A stretch of DNA of 64,000 nt from Caulobacter ginsengisoli (GTDB lineage Bacteria; Pseudomonadota; Alphaproteobacteria; Caulobacterales; Caulobacteraceae), in assembly GCF_030814835.1 (NCBI RefSeq), contig NZ_JAUSVS010000010.1:88408-152407 (forward strand), written 5' to 3'. Made by a program: the position numbers and the translations under genes. The notes under the pieces were generated by a model that was not told the DNA's origin, searched no databases, and saw only the letters and a list, made by a program, of their open reading frames with translations. Positions within the stretch are counted from its first letter, which is position 1. Each line of letters starts with the position of its first letter. Positions 26,218 to 34,221 of the stretch are shown here, piece by piece.

Positions 26218-26305
26218 ATTTCGGTGACAGTTTACTTTATTCGCTCTGAGCCCCCTCACGCCTGACCGTGATCCAAGGGCGAATAAAGTAAACTGTCACC
26301 GAAAT
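26218..26305. repeat. 26-bp perfect inverted repeat, AT-rich
   Basis: Arms at 26218-26243 and 26280-26305 are perfect reverse complements, with a 36-bp spacer. The arm contains GGTGACAGTTTACTTTATTC, much more AT-rich than its surroundings. It lies between convergent genes. Transcripts from either side would fold into a long hairpin, so it may serve as a terminator or be a mobile repeat. Confidence 0.85.
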
Positions 26306-26335
26306 TACCCTGACCGGCGCAGCTTCCCCGGCAGG

Positions 26336-27274
26336 TTAGAGCGCCAGCCCGACCTTCGCCTGCCCCATCAGCACCGCATGCGCCGCCTCGGTGATCGGGA
26401 TCACCTTGCGCGTCTGCAGATCGAACGTCACCGCCACCACCTCGCTGACGCCCCAGGGCCTGCCGCTCTGGGGGTCGAGCATCCAGTGGACCATGCGCAT
26501 GACCTTGTCGTTCGCCCCCACCAGGCCCGAGCGGATGTCGAAGCGGGCGCCGGCCCGGGGCCAGTCCAGATAGAGCAGGCGGTATTCCACCACCGCCCCG
26601 CCGATCTCGCCGGAGGTGGGCGGGGCGTGTTCGACCACGGTGGCGCGGAAGCCGTGGACCAGGGTCCCGACGCCGTCGGAGACCTTGCCGATGAACTGCT
26701 CGGCCCCGGCCCGGCCGAAGACGTCGCAGTCCTGCGGGGCGAAGGCGCCCAGGCCGATGCGGGTGAGGTCCAGTTCGTCGGCCCGGGCTACGCTGGCCCT
26801 GGACCTGACCGGATCGAGCGAGAGGCCGCGGGCCTGGGCCTCTTTCGGCACGGCGACGGTCAGGGCCGCCGCCCGCTCACGGGTGCGGGCCGGCCAGGGG
26901 AAGGGGCGGGCGTCGCGGGCGGTGACATGGGCGACCACGATCTGGAAGCTGGCGGCCAGGGCGCCGGTGTCGGCATGGACCAGCAGCAGCAGCAACCGCG
27001 CCTCGTCCTTGCCCATCTCGACCACCCCGGCGGTCATGTAGAGGGCCGCCCCGGCCCGGGCCTCGCGCATGAAGCGGATATGCTGCTCGCGGACCATCAG
27101 GGTGGCCCCGGCGTCGGCGGCGAAGGCCTGGGGCATGCCCAGCTCGGCGGCCAGTCCCGCCAGCCCCTGCATGGCCGCGACGCCGTAGAAGCGCACATTC
27201 ATGTGCCCCATCTCGTCGCATTCCCAGGTGTTGACGCCCCCGCGCCAGACCTCGACGCCTGGCCAGGTCGTCAC
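26336..27274 (-). CDS. Double hot-dog acyl-CoA thioesterase
   Basis: 312 aa. Two thioesterase-like hot-dog halves. The first has NTWECDEMGHMNVRFYGVAAMQG, the classic 4HBT active-site segment with Asp. The second begins near residue 165 (LGAFAPQDCDVFGRAGAEQFIGKVSDG). Enzymes of this type hydrolyse acyl-CoA in the cytoplasm. It starts at a GTG (27274) that overlaps the stop of the upstream Fur-family gene by 4 bp (GTGA), so the two are translationally coupled. Confidence 0.82.
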   Translation of the reverse strand: MTTWPGVEVWRGGVNTWECDEMGHMNVRFYGVAAMQGLAGLAAELGMPQAFAADAGATLMVREQHIRFMREARAGAALYMTAGVVEMGKDEARLLLLLVHADTGALAASFQIVVAHVTARDARPFPWPARTRERAAALTVAVPKEAQARGLSLDPVRSRASVARADELDLTRIGLGAFAPQDCDVFGRAGAEQFIGKVSDGVGTLVHGFRATVVEHAPPTSGEIGGAVVEYRLLYLDWPRAGARFDIRSGLVGANDKVMRMVHWMLDPQSGRPWGVSEVVAVTFDLQTRKVIPITEAAHAVLMGQAKVGLAL

Positions 27275-27750
27275 GTGCGGCAGTCTCCGCAGAGGCCATG
27301 GGCCTCGACCGTGACGCCGGAGAGGGCGTAGCCAGCCTCACCGGCGATGGATTGGATCTCGCCCAGGCCGGCCGGCTCGATTTCGCGGGTCGCCCCGCAG
27401 CAGTCGCAGATCAGGAAGGCGGCGGCGTGCCCGTCCGCCTCGCGCCGGCAGGCGACATAGGCGTTGAGGCTCTCGATGCGATGGGCGAAGCCCTGCTTGG
27501 AGAGGAAGTCCAGGGCCCGGTAGACGGTCGGCGGCTTGGCCGGGGCGCCGTCGGCCCCGAAGGCGGCGATCAGGTCGTAGGCCTTCACCGGCTGGCCGGC
27601 CGCCAGCAGCAGCTCCAGCACCCGTTTGCGCGGGGCGGTCAGCCGCTCGCCGGCCGTGGAGCAGCGGACATCGGCGTCCTGCAGGGCGTGGCCGAGGGCG
27701 GCCCCAGCCAGCCCCCGGGCGTCGTGCTCATGCTCGCAGTCGTGCGCCAT
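27271..27750 (-). CDS. zur: Fur-family regulator, probably Zur
   Basis: 159 aa. Winged-helix N-terminal domain (TAPRKRVLELLLAAGQPVKAYDLIAAF, PPTVYRALDFLSKQGFAHRIESLNAYVAC) and metal-binding C-terminal domain with CDCC and CGDC cysteine pairs of the structural zinc site. It also has a His-rich N-terminus (HDCEHEHD). The combination of an N-terminal His-rich segment, VYRALDFL and HRIESLNAYVAC favours a zinc-responsive Zur over Fur. No clear Zur box was found upstream. Coupled to the downstream thioesterase gene by a 4-bp overlap. Confidence 0.8.
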   Translation of the reverse strand: MAHDCEHEHDARGLAGAALGHALQDADVRCSTAGERLTAPRKRVLELLLAAGQPVKAYDLIAAFGADGAPAKPPTVYRALDFLSKQGFAHRIESLNAYVACRREADGHAAAFLICDCCGATREIEPAGLGEIQSIAGEAGYALSGVTVEAHGLCGDCRT

Positions 27751-27849
27751 GCCCTTCAGGTAGAGATGCGCGGCCCCCTAGGCAAGTTGCGGAGCGCGAT
27801 AGCCGCAAGTGGGAACCGGTTGCGGCGGCTAGCGCGCGACCATCAGGAA

Positions 27850-28626
27850 TCAGTAGGGGTCTTTGGCCAGCAGGTCGGCCTCGGCCTTGCAGATCCCGGC
27901 GTCCGGCGCCGCGCCGGTCTTGCGCAGGGCGGCGATCTCCTTGCGCACCCCGTCCAGGTCCTTGCGGAAGGCGTCCTGGCCGTGCAGGGCGGCCACCACG
28001 GCCGAGGCGTTGGTGCGGCCGGCTTCGGCGGCGCTGGCGTTGTGCACCCCGCAGACCACCCGGCTCTCGCCGATGGCCCGGGCCCGCAGCAGGATCTGTG
28101 GCGTGCGATCGGGCAGCAGCTCGGCCAGGATCAGCCCCACCGACCAGCCCCAGGTCACGTGGCCGGACGGATAGTCCAGGCTGTCGGGCTTGGCGACACA
28201 GGTCTCGCCCTCGTCGATCCGGAAGGGGCGCTGGCGCTTGTAGAAGTCCTTGGCGGCGTTGGTGGAATCGCCGACGTCCTTGCGGATGTGCAGCAGCAGG
28301 GCGGCCAGCCTGGGCGCCGTATCCTTGTCCAGCGTCACCCCGGCCGAGCAGCTGAACTGCTGCAGGATACTGGCCGAATCGGCGTCGCCGATGGCCATCG
28401 TCCAGCGGTCGCTGCCCTTCAGCGACCGGGTCTGCAGGAAGATGGTGCGGTCGGCCTCGTAGCGGCTGGTCCCCGCCGTCGGGGCCGGGGGCAGGATGTG
28501 GGTGGTGTCCAGGGGGGCCGGCAGATAGCTGGCGGGGGGCGCGTCGGCCGCGAAGGCCGCCCAGACGCCACCCCCGGCGAGCAGGACTACGGCGGCGATG
28601 GTGGCGATGGTGTTGCGCGGCGTCAT
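27850..28626 (-). CDS. PAP2/class A acid phosphatase relative lacking one catalytic residue
   Basis: 258 aa with an N-terminal membrane helix or signal peptide (about 7-27). The class A non-specific acid phosphatase pattern is mostly present: K-x6-RP at Lys126/Arg133-Pro134, PSGH at 153-156, and SR-x5-H at Ser188/Arg189/His195. The Asp that should follow three residues after the His is Ala199 (codon at 28030-28032). The His nucleophile and phosphate-binding residues remain, so activity may be reduced or altered. The ATG at 28626 fits the signal peptide. Periplasmic location is expected. Confidence 0.82.
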   Translation of the reverse strand: MTPRNTIATIAAVVLLAGGGVWAAFAADAPPASYLPAPLDTTHILPPAPTAGTSRYEADRTIFLQTRSLKGSDRWTMAIGDADSASILQQFSCSAGVTLDKDTAPRLAALLLHIRKDVGDSTNAAKDFYKRQRPFRIDEGETCVAKPDSLDYPSGHVTWGWSVGLILAELLPDRTPQILLRARAIGESRVVCGVHNASAAEAGRTNASAVVAALHGQDAFRKDLDGVRKEIAALRKTGAAPDAGICKAEADLLAKDPY

Positions 28627-28701
28627 GGCGGCTCCCTCCCGAGGCAGGCGGCGACCATGCCGGAAGTCACCCCCGGGGATCAACCATGCCTGTGTGACCC
28701 C

Positions 28702-29190
28702 TCACCCCTTGGGCGCGTGGTAGGTCAGCTGCACCGTCGTCAGGCCGTTCGCCGCAGCGGCGGTCAGCTGCATGCCGCGGGCCCCGCCCTCCTCCTCGGC
28801 GGCGAACATCTTGCTGCCGCCCATGTCCATGTCGGCCGAGACCGGCACCTTGGCCTTGGCCGCGGCGTCCCGATAGAAGGCCATGACCTGGTCGGGCGCG
28901 TCCTTGGTGGTGAAGCGCAGGATGGTGACATCGCCGGTTTCGATCCGCGAGAGGACGGCCGCGCCCGGATAGGTCGGGGCGTAGGCCGGCGGGGCCCGGC
29001 CCGGCGCCGCGGCGACGGCCGCCGCGCCGCCCTTGATGACGGCGACCTGGCCGTCGGGGGTCTTGACCGTCACCTGGCCGCTCTCGGTTCCGGCGGCGAC
29101 CGTGGCGGCCGGCGCCTTGGCGGGCGGCTTGCCGCAGGCGGCGAGGCTTGCCGCGAGCAGGGCGGCGCAGAGGGCGAAGGGGGCGCGCAT
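28702..29190 (-). CDS. Lipoprotein of unknown function (paralogue of the next gene)
   Basis: 162 aa. Type II signal peptide with lipobox SLAAC (Cys19), then an Ala/Pro-rich linker and a domain opening YAPTYPGAAVLSR. The body contains FTTKDAPDQVMAFYRDAAAKA, a typical helix. The protein encoded just upstream, at 29194, shares the YAP-YPGA opening, the T-DxP-QV-AFY motif and the overall length, so the two arose by duplication. No known function. Confidence 0.65.
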   Translation of the reverse strand: MRAPFALCAALLAASLAACGKPPAKAPAATVAAGTESGQVTVKTPDGQVAVIKGGAAAVAAAPGRAPPAYAPTYPGAAVLSRIETGDVTILRFTTKDAPDQVMAFYRDAAAKAKVPVSADMDMGGSKMFAAEEEGGARGMQLTAAAANGLTTVQLTYHAPKG

Positions 29191-29193
29191 GGG

Positions 29194-29607
29194 TCAGCTC
29201 TCCGGCTTGGCGGAGGATTGGGTGACCTGGATGCTGGTCTGGTCGCCGGCCTTCATGGCCATGACCTGGACGCTCTTGCCGGTGGCGGCGTCCTGGACGA
29301 CGAGCATCTGGCCCATGCCCAGGTTCATTTCCTTGACCGGGCCCAGCCCGCTGGCCCCCAGCTTGCCCTTGTAGAAGGCGACGACCTGTTCGGGCGTGTC
29401 GGTGGTGGCGAAGCTGACCCCCACGGCCTGGACGCCGCCGACGGTGGTCTTGGAAGCCGTGACGATCGTCGCGCCCGGATAGGCGGGTGCGTAGGCCGGC
29501 AGGGCCGCCGCGGCGGCGGTGGCCGCGGCGCCGCCCTCGGTCTCGACCTTGGGAACACAGGCGGTCAGGGCCAGGGCGGCCAGGGTGGCGATGAGAGCGG
29601 TGCGCAT
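29194..29607 (-). CDS. Lipoprotein of unknown function (paralogue of the previous gene)
   Basis: 137 aa from the ATG at 29607. Lipobox ALTAC (Cys17) indicates a lipid-anchored envelope protein. The mature part starts with Ala-rich residues, then YAPAYPGATIVTASKTT and FATTDTPEQVVAFYKGKLG. It shares the YAP-YPGA and T-DTPEQVVAFY-type segments with the lipoprotein at 28702, whose gene starts 3 bp after this one stops. Together they probably form an operon. Confidence 0.65.
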   Translation of the reverse strand: MRTALIATLAALALTACVPKVETEGGAAATAAAAALPAYAPAYPGATIVTASKTTVGGVQAVGVSFATTDTPEQVVAFYKGKLGASGLGPVKEMNLGMGQMLVVQDAATGKSVQVMAMKAGDQTSIQVTQSSAKPES

Positions 29608-29672
29608 GCTGGGGTCCCCCACGAAGAGGACCCCAGCCTAAGCCCAAGCGCTCGGGCTATGCCAGATGGCTT

Positions 29673-30722
29673 TTACGCGAACAGCTTGTTCCAGCGGCGC
29701 TTCTCGCGGGTCTTCCAGGCGCCCCGGTGATAGGCGTCCGAGCCGATCAGCGGCACGACCGTGGTGGCCTCGGCGAAGACCATCTGTTCGAAGGTGGTGT
29801 CCACCTTGCCCCAGCTCGCGGCCTCCTTCAGCGTCGAGGAAGAACAGGCGCCGTCGCGGACGTCGGCGACGGTGATCTGCACGGCGTATTTGTGCATCTC
29901 GGCCTCGACGCCCAGGATCTCGGCGCAGACCACGGTGTCCTGGGCGAAGTTCTTCGGAACCCCGCCGCCGACCATGAAGAGGCCCGTCGTGCCGGCGGCG
30001 ATCTTGATGTCGGTCAGTTCGCGGAAGTCGGCCACGGCGTCGATCATCAGGTAGGGCTGCCTGGCGGCGGCCCGCTCCTTCTGGTGCTTGACCAGGCCAA
30101 AGCCGGCCGATGAGTCGACGAAGGCGGGGCAGAAGATCGGCACGCCCTCTTCATAGGCGGTCTGGATCAGGCTGCCGGGCTTCTTGGCGTTGCCTTCCGA
30201 GAGCCACTTGCCGATTTCCCAGATGAACTCGCGGCTGGAATAGCCGCGCGGCTCGAGGCGGTTGGCGATCTCCAGGATGGTGTGGTCGCAGGCCTGGAGC
30301 TCTTCCTCGTCGATATAGGTGTCGTAGATGCGGTCGATATAGTTCTCGCGCAGCACGTTGTCGTCGACCGGGCCGGCGGCCTGATAGTGCTTGAAGCCCA
30401 GGGCCTCGAAGAAATCCATGTCGATGATCGAGGCGCCGGTGGCGACCACCGCGTCGATCATCCCGAACTTCACCATGTCGCGGTAGACATGCATGCAGCC
30501 GCCGGCGCTGGTCGAGCCGGCCAGGATCAGCCAGGGCGAGCAGGTCCTGTCTTCCAGGGCCATGTTGAGGATGTCGGCGGCGCGGGCGGTGTCGCGGCTG
30601 GTGAAGCTCATCTTGCGCATGGCGTCGATGACCGGCCGGGCGTCATAGGCGGTGATGTCGACATGCTCGACGACGTTGGAGAGCAGCTCGGCCTTGATGT
30701 TGTTGCGAACGGGAGCGTTCAT
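29673..30722 (-). CDS. Deoxyhypusine-synthase-like enzyme (probable polyamine synthase)
   Basis: 349 aa. The fold signatures of deoxyhypusine synthase are present: AGSTSAGG, ATGASIIDMD, FCPAFVDSS, GGGVPKNF, and the catalytic-lysine segment KEAASWGKVD. Bacteria lack eIF5A, so bacterial members cannot modify it. Some have been shown or proposed to make homospermidine or related polyamines by aminobutyl transfer. Location immediately after an ornithine decarboxylase (which makes putrescine) supports such a role here (inference). The catalytic Lys is retained, so the protein is probably active. Confidence 0.85.
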   Translation of the reverse strand: MNAPVRNNIKAELLSNVVEHVDITAYDARPVIDAMRKMSFTSRDTARAADILNMALEDRTCSPWLILAGSTSAGGCMHVYRDMVKFGMIDAVVATGASIIDMDFFEALGFKHYQAAGPVDDNVLRENYIDRIYDTYIDEEELQACDHTILEIANRLEPRGYSSREFIWEIGKWLSEGNAKKPGSLIQTAYEEGVPIFCPAFVDSSAGFGLVKHQKERAAARQPYLMIDAVADFRELTDIKIAAGTTGLFMVGGGVPKNFAQDTVVCAEILGVEAEMHKYAVQITVADVRDGACSSSTLKEAASWGKVDTTFEQMVFAEATTVVPLIGSDAYHRGAWKTREKRRWNKLFA

Positions 30723-30820
30723 CGCTTCAGGTTTCCCTTTGGATATGAGCGCCCGTCCAAAATATCACTCCAGGCCCGGACGGAGCGACGGGCCTGGAGG
30801 ATCTCTAAGCTTGTAAACGC

Positions 30821-32077
30821 CTACTTGCGGCGACGTTTCCCGCCCTTGGGACGCGACAGCCGCACGACATTGCTGCGCTGCGCGGTCTTCGGGGCCGGGA
30901 TCGAACGGCGGGCCAAGCCGAACATCGAGGCCATCGGCGCGTCCTGGACCTCGACGGTCTCGGTGTCGCCAAAGCCGTTGAAGCGGCTCGACATGGCCAC
31001 GCCATAGGCGCCCATCATGCCGATCTCGATGTAATCGCCTTCCTGCACATCGCCGGGCAGCCAGAACGGGCCCGGCATATGGTCCAGCGAATCGCAAGTC
31101 GGGCCGTAGAAGCGGTAGGGCTTCAGCTCGCCCTCGACTTCATGGGCGTCTTCGCCGTCGCCGCGGTAGAGCTTGACCGGGAAGGGCCATTTGACGTGCG
31201 CGGCGTCGAACAGCGAGCCGTAGCTGCCGTCGTTGAGATAGAGCGCGTCACCCTTGCGCAGCTCGACCTTGGTCAGCAGCGAAGTCGATTCGGCGACCAG
31301 GGCCCGGCCGGGCTCGCACCACAGCTCGGTGGTTTCCGACACGGGCATCTCGTTGAAGCCGCGCTCGATGGCCGCGAAATAGTCGTCCATGTCCGGCGGG
31401 ATCATGCCGGGATAGACGCTCGGGAAGCCGCCGCCGACATCGACCACGTCGGCGAAGACGCCGGCGCGCACGAGGCTGCGGCTGACCTGGGCCATCGCGG
31501 CCTGGTAGGCAGTCGGGCGCATGCATTGGCTGCCGACGTGGAAGGAGACGCCCATCAGCTCCTGGGTCGCGCGGCGCGTGGCCATCAGCAGGGCAGGGGC
31601 GTGGAAGGCGTCGACGCCGAACTTGCCGGACAGCGAGAAGTTGGCCCCTTCCGCATCGACCGCCATGCGGACCATGAGGTTGAGGTCCTTGGCGCCGCCC
31701 GTGGCGTCGAGGATCTTGGCCAGCTCTTCATGCGTATCGAGGGCGAAGGTGCGGACGCCGTAATCGAAATAGGCTTCCGAGATCGCCCGCCGGCTCTTGA
31801 CCGGATGCATGAAGGCCATGCGCGCGCCGGGGGCGTGCTCGGCCACGATCTTCACTTCCGGAACCGACGCGACGTCGAATCCGGTGACGCCGTTGGCGTA
31901 CAAGGTCTCGATCGCCCACGGTGAAGGGTTCGCCTTCACGGCATAGAGGATCTCGCCTTTAAACTTGTCCTGGAACCAGCGCGCCGCTGCGGCTACGGCA
32001 TCTCGTCGCACAAGGGCGACGGGACGTTCCGGAGACCGCTCACGGACCAGGTCCAGGGGTTTATGGTACGTGTGCAA
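30821..32077 (-). CDS. Type III PLP-dependent ornithine (or ornithine/lysine) decarboxylase
   Basis: 418 aa. Alanine-racemase-fold decarboxylase. The PLP lysine is Lys48 (ILYAVKANPSPW). HVGSQC, VDVGGGFPSVYPG, WCEPGRALVAES (PLP phosphate and Arg) and the substrate/active-site Cys in FYGPTCDSLDHM follow. It makes putrescine from ornithine, feeding the deoxyhypusine-synthase-like enzyme downstream. The start appears to be TTG at 32077, with GGGGG about 9 bp upstream; no ATG exists nearby. Translation is likely controlled by the leader at 32085-32170. Confidence 0.9.
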   Translation of the reverse strand: MHTYHKPLDLVRERSPERPVALVRRDAVAAAARWFQDKFKGEILYAVKANPSPWAIETLYANGVTGFDVASVPEVKIVAEHAPGARMAFMHPVKSRRAISEAYFDYGVRTFALDTHEELAKILDATGGAKDLNLMVRMAVDAEGANFSLSGKFGVDAFHAPALLMATRRATQELMGVSFHVGSQCMRPTAYQAAMAQVSRSLVRAGVFADVVDVGGGFPSVYPGMIPPDMDDYFAAIERGFNEMPVSETTELWCEPGRALVAESTSLLTKVELRKGDALYLNDGSYGSLFDAAHVKWPFPVKLYRGDGEDAHEVEGELKPYRFYGPTCDSLDHMPGPFWLPGDVQEGDYIEIGMMGAYGVAMSSRFNGFGDTETVEVQDAPMASMFGLARRSIPAPKTAQRSNVVRLSRPKGGKRRRK

Positions 32078-32084
32078 TTCACGT

Positions 32085-32170
32085 AACCCCCATAGATTGT
32101 TGAACCCAGACCGGCGTTAGCAGCGCAGATAGGACACGGGGTCCGCCGGAGCCGTGCGAAATAGGGGTCG
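32085..32170 (-). ncRNA. Probable speF-type RNA leader of the ornithine decarboxylase gene
   Basis: The speF RNA motif is known upstream of ornithine decarboxylase genes of Alphaproteobacteria. This 5' leader has the expected position and a strong fold. Stem CCGGCG (minus strand) pairs with CGCCGG 26-27 bases later, and GGACCC can pair with the downstream GGGTTC. The loop reads GACCCCGTGTCCTATCTGCG. I match it to speF from memory of the conserved segment, so the family assignment needs a covariance-model search. Confidence 0.5.
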
Positions 32171-32245
32171 GGGCCCCCAATGTAAAGTTTTTTTATGTGA
32201 CAGTTTGTGGGCCGGGCCCGCCACATTTCGCCTCACTGGCCCTCA

Positions 32246-32263
32246 GCGTCATCAAACCGTCGC
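32246..32263 (+). promoter_or_regulatory. Weak Pho-box-like site upstream of phnC
   Basis: GCGTCAT-CAAA-CCGTCGC resembles the PhoB box (two CTGTCAT-like heptamers with a 4-bp spacer) at about 10 of 14 positions. It lies 150 bp before phnC. Phosphate control would suit a phosphonate/phosphite-type importer, but the match is imperfect. Confidence 0.3.
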
Positions 32264-32412
32264 ATGCCTCTTTCATCAGGGGCCTGCTTGTGTGCTAGAG
32301 CGCCATCGGACAGAGTGGCTTAACAGCCGTCCGTCGATGCGAAGAACACAGGTCCACCCGCCTCGCCGCTCCTGGCGGCGCGCACGCTGCAAGGGTTGTC
32401 TCCAGCAAAGCC

Positions 32413-33207
32413 ATGACGTCGGAAGCCGTCCTATCCATACGCGACATCTCCAAGACCTTTGGCCAGCGCCGGGCGCTGGACAAGGTCAGCTTGAGCGTCG
32501 CCAAGGGCGAGATGATCGCCCTGATCGGGCCCTCGGGGTCCGGCAAATCCACCCTGCTGCGCTCGATCGACGGTCTGCAGACCATCGACGGCGGCGACGG
32601 CGCCATCGACGTGTTCGGCGGCAAGGTCCAGCACCGGGGCCGGGTCAGCGACAAGGTGCGCGACGCCCGCATCCGCATCGGCTTCATCGCCCAGCAGTTC
32701 AACCTGGTCGGCCGGCTGACCCTGTTCAGCAATGTGGCCCTGGGCTCGCTGGGCCGGATCGGCTTCTGGCGCGGCATGCTGGGCCAGTGGCCGGCCGAGA
32801 CCAAGGCCGCGGCCATGCAGGCCCTGCACCGGGTCGGGGTCTCCGACTATGCCGGCCAGCGGGCCAACACCCTGTCGGGCGGCCAGCAGCAGCGCGGCGC
32901 CATCGCCCGGGCCCTGGTTCAGAAGGCCAAGATCATTCTGGCCGACGAGCCCGTGGCCAGCCTGGACCCCGTCTCGGCCCGCAAGGTGATGGACATCCTG
33001 CGCGCCCTGAACCGGGAAGACGGCCTGACCGTCATCGTCACCCTGCACCAGGTCGACTACGCCCTGCGCTACTGCGACCGGGTGGTGGCGCTGAAGGCGG
33101 GCAAGATCGTCTATGACGGTCCGCCGGCGAGCCTCGGCAAGACCCAACTGATTGAAATCTACGGCCCGGAATTCGAAGACGTCTTCTGGGAAGGAGCCCC
33201 GCAATGA
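32413..33207 (+). CDS. phnC: PhnC-type ABC transporter ATPase
   Basis: 264 aa. ATPase of a phosphonate/phosphate-class importer. Walker A GPSGSGKS, Q-loop FIAQQFNLV, signature LSGGQQQRGAIARAL, Walker B IILADEPVASLDP and the H-loop in TLHQVDYALRYCDR are all present. It overlaps phnD by 4 bp (ATGA at 33204-33207). Without C-P lyase genes nearby, the transported compound could be a phosphonate, phosphite or phosphate. Confidence 0.93.
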   Translation: MTSEAVLSIRDISKTFGQRRALDKVSLSVAKGEMIALIGPSGSGKSTLLRSIDGLQTIDGGDGAIDVFGGKVQHRGRVSDKVRDARIRIGFIAQQFNLVGRLTLFSNVALGSLGRIGFWRGMLGQWPAETKAAAMQALHRVGVSDYAGQRANTLSGGQQQRGAIARALVQKAKIILADEPVASLDPVSARKVMDILRALNREDGLTVIVTLHQVDYALRYCDRVVALKAGKIVYDGPPASLGKTQLIEIYGPEFEDVFWEGAPQ

Positions 33208-34214
33208 TCCGTCGCGCCCTGCTTGGCGTCACCGCCGCCCTGTCGATCGCCGTCCTGATGGGCTGTGGCGGCGGCGAAAAGCCCGCCGCCAAGAACGAGG
33301 TGACCTTCTCGATCCTCTCCACCGAGTCTGCCCAGAACATGGAGAGCTACTGGCATCCGATCCTGCTGGACATGGAGAAGTCGACGGGCCTGAAGGTGAA
33401 GCCCTTCTTCTCCTCCAGCTACAGCGCGCTGATCGAGGCCATGCGCTTCAAGCAGACCGACCTGGGCTGGTTCTCGAACCGGTCCGGGCTGGACGCGGTG
33501 CGCCGGTCCAACGGCGAGGTGTTCGCCCGCACCTTCGACGACTCCGGGACGGACGGCTACCGCTCGATCATCGTCGTGCGCAAGGACAGCCCGATCACGG
33601 CGGCCGACCTGCTCAAGTGCGACAAGAAATTTACCCTGGGCATGGGTGACGTGAAGTCGACGTCCGGCAATCTGGCCCCGATGGCGCTGTTCTTCACCCC
33701 GGCGGGCATCGATCCGTCCGAGTGCTTCAAGACCGTGCTGACCGCCACCAACTACCAGGCCAACATGTTCGCGGTCGCCAATGGCAAGCTGGATGTCGCG
33801 GTCAGCAACTCGACCGCCCTGCAGCTGAGCCTGGCGCGCGGCGACAAGCAGACCGGCATGCTCAAGGTGATCTGGCAGTCCGAGACCCTGCCGGAAGATC
33901 CCATCGTCTGGCGCAAGGACCTCGACCCGGCGGTGAAGGAGAAGCTGCGGCAGTTCTTCCTGACCTACGGCCAGGGCGACACCCCGGAAGCCGCCAAGCA
34001 GCGCGAGAACATGAAGAGGCTGAGCATCGGCGGCTTCAAACCGGCCGACGACACCCACCTGCTGTTCGTCCGCAAGATGGAGGCCGGCGAGGAGCTGGGC
34101 CTGGCGCAGAAGGCCAAGGATCCGGTCAGGGTCGCCGCCGCTCAGAAGGCGCTGGACGCCGTCAACGCCGAGGCCGCGGCCGCCGCCGCCAAGGCGCCGG
34201 GCGGGACCAACTGA
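33204..34214 (+). CDS. phnD: PhnD-type substrate-binding lipoprotein
   Basis: 336 aa. Periplasmic binding protein of the PhnD family. The signal sequence ends in a lipobox (VLMGC), so it is lipid-anchored. The binding fold shows FSILSTESAQNMESYWHPI, KPFFSSSYSALIEAMRF, LGWFSNRSGLDAVRRS and GMGDVKSTSGNLAPM, where Ser/Thr residues typically hold phosph(on)ate oxygens. It ends in an Ala-rich tail. It is the second gene of phnCDE. Confidence 0.92.
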   Translation: MIRRALLGVTAALSIAVLMGCGGGEKPAAKNEVTFSILSTESAQNMESYWHPILLDMEKSTGLKVKPFFSSSYSALIEAMRFKQTDLGWFSNRSGLDAVRRSNGEVFARTFDDSGTDGYRSIIVVRKDSPITAADLLKCDKKFTLGMGDVKSTSGNLAPMALFFTPAGIDPSECFKTVLTATNYQANMFAVANGKLDVAVSNSTALQLSLARGDKQTGMLKVIWQSETLPEDPIVWRKDLDPAVKEKLRQFFLTYGQGDTPEAAKQRENMKRLSIGGFKPADDTHLLFVRKMEAGEELGLAQKAKDPVRVAAAQKALDAVNAEAAAAAAKAPGGTN

Positions 34215-34221
34215 GCCGGCC

